NCBI GenBank assembly: GCA_027064745.1
Contig: JAMOPD010000401.1
Span: forward strand, 1 to 5,516
Reading direction: 5' to 3'
DNA length: 5,516 bases
Source: Thermococcaceae archaeon
GTDB taxonomy: Archaea; Methanobacteriota_B; Thermococci; Thermococcales; Thermococcaceae
Shown: positions 5,043-5,516 of the stretch, piece by piece
Numbering within the stretch: the first letter of the stretch is position 1
How the letters are laid out: each line of letters starts with the position of its first letter
Program-made: the position numbers and the translations under genes
The notes under the pieces: generated by a model
Told to the model about the DNA's origin: nothing
The model's input: only the letters and a program-made list of their open reading frames with translations
Database searches by the model: none

Positions 5043-5516
5043 CGCTTCAACACCTCAAGAATCTCATCCCTTGCCTTTATGATGTTGTCTATTCTCCCCT
5101 GGTATCTGCGAACTAGGAAAAGCATGGTTGCCCTGGAGACATCGCTTACTACATCAGCTTTTTCCTGCCACCGGGAGAACCTGAATCTTTCAGTTTCCTT
5201 GAGAAGGTCTTTGATATCTCCAATAAGTTTTTGGGTGTCGCTCCTAATGTGGCGCTTTAACACAGTTACAAGAGAGTACTCAAGCTCACTCAAATTGAGT
5301 GCCCTTCTCTCCTTTTCTCTTTCCTGGATTGTTTGAGCTACACCGAGTATTTCTTCATAAAGCCGCTCTATGTCTTCTTTTCTCTTCTTCCATCTGTATA
5401 TAATGCTCTCCACCTGTTCAACTAAGTCTTCTGTAATTGGGCCTTTGTGCGTGTTTATGTAGTGCCTAACTGCAAAGAGCAGATCGTAAAAAGCCCTTTC
5501 TTTGTGGGTCTTTTTC
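5033..5516 (-). CDS. hsdR: Type I restriction enzyme R subunit (HsdR-like), C-terminal part, runs off right edge
   Basis: This frame is open from the right edge to a TGA at 5033-5035, giving the last 160 residues of a longer protein; the first complete codon is at 5515. It begins KKTHKERAFYDLLFAVRHYI and is almost wholly helical and charged. A segment with SRWQEKADVVSDV and then FLVRRY (near fragment residues 116-140) resembles the C-terminal helical domain of HsdR subunits (the W-Q...V...V.R...FL.RRY pattern as I recall it). No helicase or nuclease motif falls in the window; these would lie further right. The full protein would be the ATP-dependent translocase and endonuclease subunit that cuts unmodified DNA with HsdM and HsdS. 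The downstream metallopeptidase start overlaps its stop by 10 bases, and that neighbour supports the call. A GTG at 5413 is an internal Val codon, not a start. Other large helicase families remain possible. Confidence 0.75.
   Translation of the reverse strand, partial: KKTHKERAFYDLLFAVRHYINTHKGPITEDLVEQVESIIYRWKKRKEDIERLYEEILGVAQTIQEREKERRALNLSELEYSLVTVLKRHIRSDTQKLIGDIKDLLKETERFRFSRWQEKADVVSDVSRATMLFLVRRYQGRIDNIIKARDEILEVLKRWG
5051..5056 (-). promoter_or_regulatory. Ribosome binding site GAGGTG inside hsdR, for the metallopeptidase
   Basis: On the minus strand GAGGTG lies within the last codons of the HsdR-like gene, 8 nt before the TTG at 5042. It supports the rare TTG start and the coupled, overlapping arrangement. 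Confidence 0.6.

Noticed and set aside
4603..5336. Plus-strand open frames opposite the metallopeptidase and HsdR-like genes
   Set aside because: Ser/Leu-rich antisense shadows; the minus strand has the HELAH motif and coupled starts.

Overview
The window looks like chromosome of a hyperthermophilic euryarchaeon, most probably Thermococcales, with Archaeoglobales as the alternative. The supporting signs are strong GGTGA-type Shine-Dalgarno sites, archaeal BRE/TATA-like boxes, two lipoprotein signals ending in 'GCIG', and a split archaeal gene type (a dihydropteroate synthase-like protein) at the left edge. No organism name can be read directly from the sequence.

Layout. (1) 1-387, minus strand: the N-terminal 129 residues of an archaeal dihydropteroate synthase-like protein, running off the left edge and apparently transcribed as a leaderless mRNA. 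(2) 455-1372, minus: an intact secreted lipoprotein of 305 residues with no family I recognise. (3) 1487-1963, minus: a decayed stretch. It holds the 5' end of a second lipoprotein gene, broken by what looks like a one-base A-run slip directly after the start codon, joined to a GC-rich coding remnant that changes frame several times. (4) 2089-4346, plus: a two-gene ABC exporter operon, made of an ATPase with a non-canonical signature motif and a large permease that appears to be two fused ABC-2 halves. (5) 4368-5516, minus and convergent with the exporter: a YgjP-like zinc metallopeptidase whose start overlaps the end of a type I restriction HsdR-like gene that runs off the right edge.

How the genes work together. 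The ATPase and permease form one exporter, with translational coupling at the junction; its substrate is not shown by the sequence. The HsdR-like C-terminus and the metallopeptidase form the tail of a defence operon. The two lipoproteins (one intact, one dead) are cell-surface proteins, and the dead one lies divergent from the exporter.

The most interesting points are the protease translationally coupled to a restriction subunit, the repairable single-base break in the second lipoprotein, and the unexplained multi-frame remnant. No tRNA, rRNA, CRISPR array or complete insertion sequence was seen.
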